Of a DNA stretch of 60,000 nucleotides, positions 22,741 to 37,700 are shown piece by piece. The stretch comes from Tubiluchus corallicola (taxonomy: Eukaryota; Priapulida; Priapulimorpha; Priapulimorphida; Tubiluchidae). Both the position numbers and the translations under genes were made by a program. The stretch is from the NCBI GenBank assembly GCA_030141605.1, contig JAQGDQ010000014.1:560001-620000 (forward strand), read 5' to 3'. The notes below the pieces were generated by a model, which was given only the letters and a program-made list of their open reading frames with translations, was not told the origin of the DNA and ran no database searches. Every line of letters begins with the position of its first letter. The stretch's first letter is position 1.

Positions 22741-24839
22741 TATAAGAAAAACACAAAATTACATGAATGAAATAACAGATGGACAAAAAGATAACGAAAC
22801 AGAATGATGGTTTCCCGATTAACACGGACAGAAGTGATTAATTTTACGCAGATACAAGTAACAAAAATTTCAAATTCTAATCTTACTAGACCACAAAAGA
22901 ATTAAGGTTAACCTTTGAGTCGAGCAATTTAGCCGAACCTTCAAACGAACCGAATACTAAACATTCCAAGCACGTAAAATGAATGTTTCAATCTTATTCA
23001 AACCTCCTGGGTGTTTTAGACAGTGACGCCGCTTCGTTTTGCTGTTAATTGTGGTGTGTCGGTGTCGACTTTCTAACAATGTGAAGATCCAACTAGAACG
23101 TGATTCACACTGGAAAGGGCTGAAAACGGGATCAAAAACAGACCAGAAATCAACCACTCGAGTAAAATTCAGTAAATATCTATAGGTATTTACTATAGTA
23201 AATAAATATTTTACAGCTAAAATTTGATTAAATTAAAGCTAACTTCAATTGGAAACCTTAGAGTGATGATATTAGTCTGAAACTTGATCAAGAATTTCGA
23301 TTTCTGCTGCCATCCGCATGCTGAGTTCCTGTAAAGGTGGGCAAAATGTGTAGCTAGGATTTCCTTTTTTTATGAACCGCTTCAAAGGCGAGATCGAATT
23401 CGCGATACTTAATTAAGTTTCTCCATGTCGCTGTAGATTCTTCTTAATCGTTTTACGATACAACCATTAAAGTAATACATACTACAAACTAATTTAATGT
23501 GTGTGAACTTAAGCATAGACCCATTGCTTTGTCCTGAATATCGGCTTTGTCTCATAAATTAAATTATGACATAGAACTGAAATGCTTGCTTTTCGATTTT
23601 TACAAGCATTCAACATTTTCTGCAAAGCAGATATTGTTGAAGAGAAAGGACCATCCACACAGAAACTGCTGACTACCTTTTCATCGAACTTTCTTGTTAC
23701 AGGCGATCCTTCAATATATGTTAAACGAATGTGTTGATAAAACAGTTCCCTGTCGGATACCACTTCTGTGCATCAATAATATTTACCAGAATAATATTCT
23801 TAAGTAAACTGTAAGTATAAATTTATTTTCAGTCGATTATTTACTTAAAAACACGAGCCATAACGCTCTTTATCGAATACAATGAAGTTAAAAACTCCAT
23901 CCCTATGGTATAACCTATGGTATATATATATATAGTTAAATACGCCTGAAAATACCCCAATATAAAATCAGTCAGATCAGAACATTCAGGTTAGATAATA
24001 CTGATAGGCTAAGCGTTGATTTCATGTAAAAAATATTAATAATAAAATATTAACACTGGTTTCACATAAAATAACAAAACACAATTAGGGTTAATTCGTC
24101 GTAAAACATACTCAGTATACCTGCTATATCGGTGGTTATCGGAAGGAAAAATATTTTCATTTTTACATTTAATAACAGTATCAAAATCTGAATCTGAATC
24201 TGAATTGACGTTTGGTGGGTATGAGTGTTTTATCACACAATTAAACAAAAATTTCAAATGTATAAATAAAGACGTCTTCCGTACAGATAATATGTTTGAT
24301 ATGTGACCATCCATAACTTATATATCTACAATCCCTAATTACCGTCATGGTGTAATCAATAATCACTTACTCACTACTTATTCTCTCATTTATAATTCTT
24401 TAAAAAATAGTATTTCCATGTGCATTTTACATATGTTGTGGCACTTTGTTATGCAATAGTACTTTGCTGCTATTTAAAACAGGAAGGAAAGACACATGTT
24501 CTACATATATGTGCCTGAATGACAGCGATTAAAGGAAAGAACAACTTCCGACGGAAATTGATACAAGCCGGGAAACTGAGTTTGTTTTGATATCACAGTT
24601 GGATTTAACGCTCTGCAAACTAAAAATAAACAAATGGCTATCACACGTCTCAAATTTTAAATCTTTAAAGAACAGCGAGGCAAAGCTTCTGTTTATCTTG
24701 GAGCAACTCAACTTATATATCGAAAATAATAAATTGATGTTTTGGCCGATATCTTACGCATAAATGTGAGAAGCGAAGCACGTGCATCGCATTAATTTTT
24801 CATGTAACAACGATGCTGGCGTTGTTTGAATTCTTATTC
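22741..24839. other. Gene-free AT-rich sequence
   Basis: Searched for downstream globin exons on the minus strand; none convincing. An 84-codon frame at 23509-23763 (minus) resembles no family I recognise. Confidence 0.4.
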
Positions 24840-24844
24840 TGATA

Positions 24845-24960
24845 ACGACTGTATGTGTGCCGCTGCTGCTGTTGTTGTTGTTGTCGTCGTTATTGCTGTC
24901 ACTGACGCTATCGTTGATGTTGACGTGGATGTTGTCATTGTCGTTGTTGAAGAATTGAAA
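24845..24960. repeat. GTT/GCT trinucleotide array
   Basis: Imperfect GTTGTTGTT, GTCGTC and GATGTT units giving a spurious Val/Asp-rich frame. Confidence 0.8.
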
Positions 24961-25639
24961 ACCGTTCTATGTAACGTTGCTAATGTCCGTCATACAAGAC
25001 GCATTAAGATCACAATTTAATGTCTTGAAATAAACAACTTAATTAAACACTAACAAACTAAACTACAATAACTAGCCTTGCCGTTCTGCTTCACAACACT
25101 GAGCTACTTACTGATGCAATCAGACGACAATGCAACAAGTGTTCTATTAGTGACAGTGCATACCTTACATTTTATATTAAAGAGAAGATACAAGGAATTT
25201 ATAAAAGAATTAATATGCGCTTAGTTTTGAACCCTCAATAACCCTCATAACCCACGCATGGTTATTTTGACAAGTCCCTGACAACCCAGAAAACCAAGTT
25301 GAGCTACTGTTACTGTCACATTTATCTACTACGAGGTCACTATGCATAGAAGTCACGTGACATTATCCCTAATCCAGTACAGTCTATGCATGCCCAATTT
25401 GTCGCTAACAACTACTGACTCGTGATCTGCAGCTATATCACATCGGGACACTCCTCTTGTATACGATAACGTAATTGCATTAGGTCCACTCTCTAGCTCT
25501 GATACATGAACAAGGTGCCTCACGCTAAGCCCAGCGCATTGATTGATCCTGCTTTCCTAAATTACCTCTGTGTAGTATTACTTCGGTACAGTTAATCTTG
25601 AATGCTATCTGCAGGTCGAAGGCCAGAACACTTAATTTC

Positions 25640-25945
25640 AACAAATCAGAATAAACAACAACTTTGGAAACAATCCTAAAGCAAACATGCCGCCCAACTC
25701 TGGAATTCACTGCTTCTTGAAATGAAACAATTTGAATCACTAACCCGGTTCAAAATCAAATTAAAAACATTAACGACGTCAGATTGGAATAGTAAACTTA
25801 CCAACATGACATTTTACACAGTAATGCAGAATTTCTTCACTTCAAGCGATATTAAATTATTTAACTTTCCTCACATAAATGCTTATAAATACGTAAAATA
25901 TATGAAGTTTAAAGTTATATTTTATTTTGCACATGCAGTTTAGTT
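25640..25945 (+). pseudogene. LINE C-terminal fragment
   Basis: A plus-strand frame around 25680-25790 reads AAQLWNSLLLEMKQFESLT, then RFKIKLKT. This WNSLLLExxQxxSLxxFKxxLKT pattern ends many LINE polyproteins. Upstream stops and loss of the rest of the protein show a 5'-truncated relic; the following 150 bp look like its 3' untranslated part. Confidence 0.6.
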
Positions 25946-26067
25946 TTTGCACTGACGCAGTGGCCTCTAACACTGTATGTTTTTTTAATCTTTCACTGAC
26001 TGAGGCATCGAGTATCTTAATATTGTGTTACGATTCTCAATATTGTTATGAGAAAAAAGGATGTTGC

Positions 26068-26300
26068 TTGCTGCTTGCTTGCTTGCTTCCTTGCTCACTT
26101 TCTTGATCACTTGCTAACTCGCTCGCTCACTCACTCACTCACTCACTCACTCACTCACTCACTCACTCACTCACTCACTCACTCACTCACTCACTCACTC
26201 ACTCACTCACTCACTCACTCACTCACTCACTCACTCACTCACTCACTCACTCACTCACTCACTCACCCACTCACTCACTCACTCACTTATTCACTTACTC
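26068..26300. repeat. Long (CTCA)n tetranucleotide microsatellite
   Basis: GCTT/CTTG lead-in, then about 45 almost perfect ACTC units (26115-26285) with one CACC interruption, decaying into TTATTCACTTACTC. An open frame of repeated Ser-Leu-Thr-His spans it only because the 12-base codon cycle lacks a stop. Confidence 0.95.
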
Positions 26301-28644
26301 TCTTACTCAATCAATTAATCATTAATAAATAGCTGAAAAAATAGCTGATATGCCATCAGGTGTATGATTCTTTTTGGCTTAAGCTTTTCACCATTTCTTT
26401 CACAGCTTTAGAAGACAAATCAACAAAACCTTAACCTTCGTTTGCAACCACAGTAAATTGAGGAAAAATGCCGTTGTCTACAGTAAAGTGAGATTGAAAG
26501 CATTTATTTAACGACTTTGATTTTTGATCGTCTCTTGTGGCTATTTCGCCCTCTACATTTCTGAGCGGAGAAATATCGTTGTCGTTGCAGCGCTGTCTGC
26601 TCATGTAATTGAACAGTGGGTTCGAATCCCGGTCTTTTATACATTCTTCTCTTTCGAAACCCGTATTTTCTTACTTTCATTTTTGACTTATTCACTACAT
26701 TATATTCATATTTTAGATAAACCGACTGGATCCTATACGTAGACTGTACACATAAAGTCTAGGCACTCTATGATAGGTCTGTCTGAACATACAGTCTGAC
26801 CCCCTTTTGATAAAAATTACACTAATATATGTCGCATATACTTTCTGTTTAGGATTTTTTTCAGTCTGTAAACAATGTTACTGAGAAGTGTTTACAGGCT
26901 TCCCAAGCTTCTTGAACCGTATTGCAGCCACTAAACACATTTAGGATATTTATCCAGTTTACTTTACTAAATCAGTTGATAAAGCTTCCCATCTTGCCTT
27001 TTCATAATCTAATTTGACATTAACTGACGAGTCTAGAAACACAATGAAATGTTACAGCTGAATAATTAGATTTAAAAGACTCACATACTTTACATTAAGC
27101 AAAAGCTAGATCTGGACAGAATACCAAATTAAAGAATCCATTTGGACACGAATTTTTGTCAAACTAACGCTAGTGATAAAACTAAGAATAACCAATTTAA
27201 AAGCCCAGCTTAATCTCTCATTTTAACCAGCACTGAAGCAGAGTTGGCCAAACACGTCTTACTATCGTCGCGGTCAGCTGTAAAATCCCTGCTCTTGCAA
27301 AGACAAAGAGTGTTGCAACGCAATACTGAAACGTTGGATTACACATTGCTTTATTAGTATTTTGCCAACGAAATGCAACGTTTAGTCAGTTGACTTTAAA
27401 TTGTAAATCGACCAATTTTCAAAGGTTTTTTTACGCTTAGCTGCAACGTAAAAACTCTATGACGAAAGTAAGAACATCTATTTGACCACATCGTTGGCTC
27501 TATTTGACCACAGTATTGCATCATCGTTCGAAAGTAATATTGTTGTGATCGTCGTCGTCATTGCTCTTATTGCATTGTATTATTGCCGCTTTTGTACATC
27601 ATATTGTTGCTAGTGTTTTTCTTGTTGCCTTATTTGCTCTCAGGCATCTGGCGTACCGAGATGTCAGATTTCAGTCACTAGTTCATTTTAAGTATGTTAT
27701 CTTACCCATTTCCTTCCGAGAAAGAAAATTTCGTTTTTATAACTTATTGGTTTTTAATGACCACTTAATTGGGCCCCATGCTTGGAATTGATCCAATTAA
27801 TCTTGAACATAATTTATACACCGCCACGGGAATTGAATGATGTTCACGACAACAAAGTATTTTAAAGGGACAAAAAGTTAAGCAAGCAGACCTTCAATGT
27901 ACCATTGCTATCCAACATAAATAACATTCAACTTGTTGAAACGCTTTTGGTTCTGCAACAGTCATCAAAGTCGGTGAAACTTGGTCCGTTTTACAAGCAT
28001 CAGTGCAGCTTCACACAAAAAAGTTGAAACAAGTCACCGAGTTTATAATAAAGCAAAATTCGAAGAATTAACTCGTAACAAAAAACAAGTGACATTTAAG
28101 GTGAACCGTAAAAAGATTCGTGTAAAATGAAATTCTAATCAATTCTGTGGTCGCGAAACTGGAACCTGCCCACTTAACCCGCTGGACAACTTAACCAGTC
28201 AACTTATAAAACCAGGTTTACAAATTGATGAAATACCAGATCTCATTTGTTTTTTAAACATTATTCGTTCAGCGCAGTTAACATAAACAAATTTTAATCT
28301 TTATATTACATAATCATCATAATCATCATCATCATCACCACCACAACCAAACGCCCGTTAGGCATTTACAGACACTGGAAAGGCATAATTTTTGCCCCAA
28401 GACAGGTAAATATAGCAGTTAATCTGGCTAAAAAAGTAGATATTGCCATGCCAGTAACTTGTCAGCACCATTCCGACGTAAACAATAGACCACTGAGGTG
28501 TTTTTAAGAATCAACAGTGTGTTTTCATTGTTATTTTTAGGAATCCAAGGAAATTATTTGATTAATTATGGAATGTTTTCTGTGCATTCACCTTGCACCT
28601 ATAACATGCACTACGGAGGTATTTATATCAGACAAAGGACTTAC
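26301..28644. other. Probable globin intron or downstream sequence; no exon found
   Basis: On the minus strand this should contain, or lead to, the next globin exon, which must begin with one base finishing the Lys/Asn codon and carry helices C-G with the distal His. I saw no such exon. A B-box-like GGTTCGAATCC at about 26619 lacks a matching A box. A short ATC repeat lies at 28315-28345. Confidence 0.4.
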
Positions 28645-29108
28645 TTCATGAAAACGATAATTCCAACATTCATCACGTTCTCTCGCACTACTTTCCAAGT
28701 GTCCAGAATCCTCTGACGTTCATCATCAGTGAGCATTGGCATATCCTTGATCTCTGAGAACAGGTGTAAATTCCGGTTCCGGTCTTTTCCCTGGAGTGAG
28801 ACCAGGGTACCGTCTGTGTACCGCTTGTCCAGTGACTGAACGGACTCGCGGTGGTCGCGGTTAAACGTATTTGACACATTTGACATTTTAGATGCAGTGC
28901 TAATTTTGCGAGTGGACATTCCGCCACTCAGTTTATCAGCAGTGGCACCGATTTGCGGAGACTTGTCTGACTTGTTACTGTGCGTACTGGCCGTGTCCAC
29001 TTCTAAGTATTGGTATGCTTTGATGTCTGTATACGTCTTTGTTTCGCTCGTACGCACAGGCGTGCGATCACGCTTGTTCGCGATGGTTTTGCACTGTGTG
29101 CAGCCCAT
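28645..29108 (-). CDS. Membrane-anchored globin, first coding exon
   Basis: Start ATG is at 29108 in good context (A at -3, G at +4). The exon encodes 154 residues plus two bases. Residues 1-6 are MGCTQC: Gly2 fits N-myristoylation and Cys3/Cys6 palmitoylation, as in acylated globin X-type proteins. Residues about 7-120 are polar, Ser/Thr/Lys-rich and probably disordered. From about residue 122, LTDDERQRILDTWKVV begins globin helix A, and ENVMNVGIIVFM is helix B. The exon stops at donor GTAAGT after ATG-AA, exactly the ancient globin intron B12.2. Such globins sit on the inner plasma membrane; proposed roles are redox protection or nitrite/NO chemistry (family knowledge, not shown here). Haem-binding residues lie in exons not located. 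Confidence 0.85.
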
Positions 29109-29700
29109 AGTGACAATTAGCAAAAAAAACGTCCAAAAAACACACGAGAAAATTTAATGTCGTATCACAAAATTGCAACTGAATTGCAAGGTTACAAAAC
29201 GTTTTTGACCGTTTAAATTCATCAACTCAAGTTATGTTATCACTTAATCTATGTGAGATTTTTGCCAGCATCTTCACGAAACTTCAAAGCACAGATATTT
29301 ACTTCTTGATCACGCGGCGCACCGCTCAACAATGATGAAGCAACTGAGCTAAACGCTGATCAGCTACTGACAGTACAACTGGCTTCACGTTGAACAACAC
29401 AGATTCAGAGAAAAGGCGCGCTCTGGTCTGTTGTTTACGACACTCCTAGCTTGGCAGACAAAGATGAAACGCTTGAAAGAGATTCTGCGAATTTCTGGCA
29501 TGTAAATGCCAAGAGCTTATTCGGCTTAGCCTTAAATTAATTGAAATGTTTCGTAGAGAATTTGTTGAAGTGCTTTTCAGTGTGAAAGTGTGGTGTGTGT
29601 GAGAGGCTCGGTTTAAACCGAGCAAACAGGAACACTTTATTAAATTGCCGCCTAGCAATAACTATCACTACAAAAATGGCGCGTGTTTCGCAAAGCTTGT
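29109..29700 (-). promoter_or_regulatory. Presumed 5' flank of the globin gene
   Basis: Lies directly upstream of the globin ATG on the minus strand. It is somewhat richer in G+C than its surroundings and contains an 18-bp perfect palindrome at 29606-29623. No clear TATA box was identified and the transcription start is unknown. Confidence 0.35.
29606..29623. promoter_or_regulatory. 18-bp perfect palindrome GCTCGGTTTAAACCGAGC
   Basis: A fully self-complementary 18-mer about 500 bp upstream of the globin start. Palindromes of this length are typical of dimeric DNA-binding sites, but no specific factor is recognised and chance or a remnant of a hairpin element cannot be excluded. Confidence 0.4.
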
Positions 29701-32251
<2,551 letters not shown>

Positions 32252-33689
32252 CAATAACAATATTATTTAAACTTATATCGAACACACCTTGCCCTATGCT
32301 TACAAGCAAGCATTAGTGGATCAAACGGCCCAGAGTATATGTAAACAACTATAACGTACGCACAAAAACTGACCTAGAAACATTAACATCATTCACTACC
32401 CTTAATTAATTTACACAAGAAGATAAAAATTTGGGTCTAAGAACGGAAATTAGCAAGGTAAAAGTAGTTTAAAACAAGTAAGTATTTAACAAGTATTAAA
32501 TTTGCATAACACAAATTAATACTGGTTCCACAAATCTTATAACAAACACCAACTGCTTTTCACTTTGATATTTAGGGATTATACACGTTACCATAGGAAA
32601 TTCAAAACAAATTATGGAACTCCCACAGATTAAGGCTGTTTACTACAGGCTGCTAGGCGACAATATGGACGAATAAGTTTTGGACGAATGACGTAATCTA
32701 CAAAATTCATCTATGAATATAAAACGGGATTTATAACTTTCGCCAGATTCCTATTCGCGATAATGAGTTCTTTTGTTTCTTTCCTCTGGCAGCCACTATG
32801 AGGCTACACCTACACTTGCAGCATCCTGATCATATTTAGCATTTGTTTCAGTAAGCGAAAAATTTAGTCGTTTTTCTTTTTCTGCTCAAGAAGCAACCAA
32901 ATTTTATCCAAAACTGGTTATTTATGGGTTTGTGAGTTGAGATAATGGACGGCAGATAGTAAGGCGCTTCTTTCGACATGGTGACGGAAACGGATAAAAA
33001 AGGTGCATCGGGATAGACTATATGACTCTAGGCAGGCAGTAACAAATGAGCAAATGCCTATTATGCTACACAAAAATTCTTTACAAATGTGAGAAAAGAT
33101 AAAAATGCTTAATGTCAAAACAATGCAATACGCAGTTGCAAGTTGTATTGTCATTAACAGATGGCAGCACTTGTTGCATTCTTGTTTGATTGCAGCAAGC
33201 TTCACGGTTGTTGAATTAGTCCCTGAAAACATTAGTGTTATTGAATTTGTCAATTTAATTAATAAATTTTTTATGCAGTTTAATTTCAAACCATTAAACT
33301 GTAACCTGAATGAGTCTTATATGACAAACATAAAAGATATTACAGTAAAATACACTTGTGAAGTTTTGCAGTTTTAACTCTCGAATTGGCACCTTCGCCT
33401 ACTGTAGGGTATAATATTGGCAGCAAGCTGTATCTAAAATAACAAAGTCCATTCAAAAATGTTAATTGAAATTCACGATCTACAGTAATTAATTAATTTA
33501 TTTATCTATTTATTTGTTGAGTGATTAAACGTCTTTTCCAGAATTTGGGACGAAATGTATATACGAGCGGTCAAAGTGTATAACTGAACGGATGGGTGGC
33601 TTCCAGCTTCAATATTGACTCTGAAGTATTCATCATACATTCTGGCTGTTTATCTCTTTGAGATAGGATGTATCCAAATATGAATGGGG
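32252..33689. other. Intergenic AT-rich sequence
   Basis: No exon or repeat family recognised on either strand. Confidence 0.4.
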
Positions 33690-33850
33690 GTTCAGATACA
33701 TCTGGCTATTCAGTGCTTATTCTTAGAAAACTGTTTTGATAATAAGCAAGATCCCGGTCTCGCCATAATCATGCATGTTAAATCAGCCTTGCCACTGAGT
33801 GCTGCTTTCCGGCTTGCAGGGTGCCAAGTTATGTAAAAAAATTCCTTCTT
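33690..33850 (+). repeat. LINE 3'-tail fragment
   Basis: The order TAATAAGCAAGATCCCGGTCTCG ... GTGCTGCTTTCCGGCTTGCAGGGT parallels 36270-36375 (AGCCAGATTCCAGTCTCGTT ... TTTCTGGTTTGCAGGGT), the 3' end of the LINE relic in the NHE intron. A separate, severely truncated copy. Confidence 0.5.
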
Positions 33851-33986
33851 TGTTTTCACTTTTGAAAGTCGGATTTAAAATTACTAAATAGTGTGATTTT
33901 ACAATATCGAAATTGCTGACTAATGACAAAACAAAGAAATCTATAATAAAAATCAAAGACTAAATCATATGTAGTAACAATTCGAT

Positions 33987-33992
33987 TTTATT
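33987..33992 (-). terminator. Polyadenylation signal AATAAA of the NHE gene
   Basis: Minus-strand AATAAA lies about 45 bp past the NHE stop codon at 34037-34039. This is a short 3' untranslated region; other signals may exist further downstream. Confidence 0.45.
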
Positions 33993-34036
33993 AAGTATAA
34001 TAAACAAAAACAATCTTTTAACGTTCATAGCGGGTA

Positions 34037-34759
34037 TCATACAGCCGTGTCGTAGTACCGACTCGGACTCTGGTTCCATCTGTCGTTGGGTTGCTTTACT
34101 ACTTTATTATCATCATCTCCCTCGTTTTCGTTGTTGCAATGTTGAAGCAGCGCAGAAGATGGCGTGTCACCAGACGCAGTAGGAAAATATGAATGTTCTT
34201 CTGTTTCTGATATTGTTGTCATTAGTGCTTGCTTGCTGGCCCTCTGAGGACTGTCATGGCGACCAGACTGGGGCAATACTCCTGTCCGGTCTCCTGGAAT
34301 AGAAAAGGCCCTACGGGATTCTGGTGCTTGATTCCTATCAGTTGGTGAAACCAGGTCGCTCACGTCAATGGAAATAGATTTGTTTAAAGACTTTCGGGAT
34401 CCTTCGTCATCAGATTGTTTATTTTTTGCTGCATCTGCATTTACGAGTGGAACATTTTCGTCATTCTCAGAAATAAAATGAAGGTCATCTTTACTAGAGT
34501 CCGCACTGTATCTGTTTTCCAAGTTTTGTAACTTGGCGCGAACTTGCTTCATCTGAGCGGGGTCTGATTCACTATAGCATCGAATTCTAGTTGTTGGTGA
34601 TGTTGGAGAGAGGGCACCACTTTCGTGCGGGGAAATCACAGATGGGGTTGGCGCTGGCATGCAGGACAAGCGTCGTGCTCTGATGTGACGATTGTGTAGA
34701 TGAGTTACAAGATCTTGTTCATCGTCATTTCTGTAATCCCTCCCACCTTTCTGGTGCAG
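34037..34759 (-). CDS. NHE: NHE terminal coding exon with PDZ-type C-terminus
   Basis: Acceptor GCTGTTGTAG, 240 codons and a stop. Reads LHQKGGRDYRNDDEQDLVTH at the start, then a long Ser/Asp/Asn-rich, probably disordered tail with several SP/TP sites (SPHES, SPTSP, SPTD, DSPQ, QSPSR), ending RYYDTAV. The last four residues D-T-A-V fit the class I PDZ ligand S/T-x-V. The tail itself is not alignable to a particular paralogue. Confidence 0.88.
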   Translation of the reverse strand: MHQKGGRDYRNDDEQDLVTHLHNRHIRARRLSCMPAPTPSVISPHESGALSPTSPTTRIRCYSESDPAQMKQVRAKLQNLENRYSADSSKDDLHFISENDENVPLVNADAAKNKQSDDEGSRKSLNKSISIDVSDLVSPTDRNQAPESRRAFSIPGDRTGVLPQSGRHDSPQRASKQALMTTISETEEHSYFPTASGDTPSSALLQHCNNENEGDDDNKVVKQPNDRWNQSPSRYYDTAV

Positions 34760-37700
34760 CTACAACAGCAAAATTAACAGTTTACGAAAATCCATTACTT
34801 TAATTTAAATTATCAGTCTCTTACTCAATTCACATAAGATAATATAAGGTAAGGTAGGGTAAGGTAAGGTAAGATAAGATAAGGCAAGGCAAGACAAGGT
34901 AAGGCAAGGCAATACAATGCAATGCAATGTAAGGCAAGACAAGTCAAGTCAAGTCAAGTTAAGACAAGACAAAACATAGCAAGACAGGACAAGACAAGAT
35001 AAGACAAGACAAGCCAAGACAAGACAAGATAAGATAAAATTTATTCAAGTCGATCATTTTTATACACAAGATGAGCTGTTAGCTTTTTATCGACATAAAT
35101 ATTTGTGTAAAAAATGTTGGTTGCCCAAAAAGGCAAAAGCGCTATAATGGAAAGTTGATACACGTCAAACGGGGCAGTGAATTGAGTGATGAATTTTGCA
35201 TAAAAATGGCGTAAAGCAAGGTGGAGTCATTTCGCCTGTTTTTATTTGCACTGTATACTGATGGCTTATTTGACAGACTTAAAGAAGTGACGTAGATTAT
35301 CATATTGGAAATTATTATACAGGTTGTTTGGGTATATTTTGTCTCACTCTTTTAGTCCCTTCTTTGAAAAGGTTGCAGCTCATGGTTGAAATATATGAAA
35401 AATATGCTACTGAGCACGATGTTGTACTTAACGGTGAAAAAAGTGAGTTTATGACCTTTACTGGCCGCAGTTGTGTTACCATGAAACGCCAATTTTTTGT
35501 AAACCGCGTTTTCTAACAAACATTGGCGGTGTTGTACATTTAGGTCATCATTTAAGTATAGCTGCTGATGATAGTATGGTTTCTTTTACTATAGCCAAAT
35601 TTTGGGCAAGTTTTAATATTCTTAAAGCTGATTTTTCCCAAATTCATCCTGACTTACAATATAAATTGTTTAAACAATACTGTTGTAGTTTTTATGGAAC
35701 CTGCCTAGTCACTGTGTTGCTAAATTATGTGCTGCATAGAGAAATGCTTTTCGAATGATGTGGCGCTTATCTCCTGGAACATATTGTAATATCATTACTC
35801 TTCTTTCTGATTGCTTCCTTCAGAAATCATTTATAAATTAAAATTCGGCAAATTTACAAGCAGTGTTTTAAATCATCATGTGCCAGTGATTAGTCACGTG
35901 GCTCACACTGCTATTTGTAACCTGTTCTCGTCTTTTTGCACAATGTTACTGAAAACTTGTGCTAAGACAGAATTGTGGCTCATAATTTGAAGTCTCTACG
36001 TAATGATATTTTTAATAATTACTACAAGAACATTCCTGTTGATATTAAAAGCAAAGCTAGCGTATGGCTTGTGGCAGCAAATGGCTTATGGATACGTGAT
36101 TTCAATACTCATACTAATCGGTTTCATTTACCATATCGATTCTAGCTGCTTACCTTGTAGACTCAGACGGAATATGACATACATTGCTAATGTCTATGTC
36201 TATGGCGGGTGATCATGGCTAAGACATTTCTGCCAATTCAATGTCTCTGTAAGAGGATTGTCTCTCTATTAAAGGATAATCCTTAACAATTAGCCAGATT
36301 CCAGTCTCGTTACAAGCAACCATATTGAGCAGGCCCTTTCGATGAAAGCTATTTTCTGGTTTGCAGGGTATTAATAAGTGTATTATAAAAGTTCTTTATG
36401 TTAGTGTAAGTTCTTTGTTCTTTGTTTTCTTCATGCTATAAATTACTTCTTTATGTCTTGATTTTCTGGATACGCCTAATCAAGATAAATTGATTTTTCT
36501 AATTGGAACCAATGATGTCGATATTTTAAATATAGTGTGTAACTATGTAAGATATTGGCTTACGAATAAATCATGAATTTTATTGTTGATGACTAAAGAG
36601 ATACTGCACCAATAATTTAAATGTTTATATTGTTTTTACTTGTATGGGTATTATATCAATGCCGTCCTACGTTTGTAAATGTGCAACTATTTTTGTTTTT
36701 TATTAATGGTTTACCTGCACGTTTGTGGGCGTGTGTGTATGTAAATTATTTTAAACAATTTGTAACAATATTTGTATATGCATTCTGTTACCCAATAAAT
36801 ATCTCAAATAAAAAGCTTGACTTATTGCACTTAAATAATTTACAAAATTTAAGCGGGAGTCAGAAGTACTAAAATATCCTGTATCCTCTGCCTTGCACGT
36901 ACCTTCTGCGAAGGATTTCTTGTCAGCAATTTTCGCAGGTCGTCCGCTGTCGGAGCGACATTGTGCTCGGAATCCGACTCTGTCCTCGAAGGATTCCAAC
37001 CGCCTACGCTTACAGCCCGATTTCGGAACGATCGACGGCGCAAAGAAGTTGCCCTTCTTTGGTCCCTGGGTGCCATGCTCTGGCGGCGGGATGGAGTGAA
37101 GGGGGAGAGGGTGTTGGCATCCAGGAAGACTGATGATCGGCGGCTGATCATGTAGTCGGCTTGGATGGAGTTTCTTGGCAGAACCACCAGCATGGCTTCA
37201 TCATCAACGGCTTCTGGCAAGGCAATGCTATAAGAAGATACAGGGGCGAGTTGTCAGACCAAGAATACAAATGCAACTGTTCAAACACAAAAATCAATAA
37301 TTTTGTTCAGTGACAATTAAAATTACGTTATATATTGTCCACATTGCCTGGTTAAAGAAACGCACCAAAACCTTATATTAATTTTGGACAGAAGAACTTT
37401 CTTTAAATAATGTGTTTTATTATGTCTTTAAAGACAAATATGTGCTCCCTTCTGCTGACCTGCAGTGCACTGGACTTTACGGTGTTTTACTGTACTGTGC
37501 TGTACGGTACTGTACGGTACGGTACGGTACGGTACTGTACTGTACGGTACGGTACGGTACTGTCCTGCACTGCACTGTACTGTACTGCACCGTATTGTAC
37601 TGTACTGTACTGTACTGTGTTGTTATGTTGTGCTTTATTGTTCTTAATTTGGAATTTAACAATTTTTATGTGTTATATGTATCTTGGAACACTAGAGAGA

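Noticed and set aside
23280-23335. Possible globin exon (minus) after a TTTACAG acceptor
   Set aside because: Only about 18 open codons, no His or Phe in the expected pattern and no good donor.
26103-26290. CRISPR-like regular array
   Set aside because: Unit is 4 bp with no spacers; a microsatellite in a eukaryotic genome.
26048-26332. 94-codon frame of repeated SLTH
   Set aside because: A (CTCA)n microsatellite; the 12-base cycle lacks stops.
26581-26650. Possible tRNA gene around GGTTCGAATCC (26619)
   Set aside because: B box is perfect but no A box or acceptor stem is found at tRNA spacing and the T stem has a mismatch.
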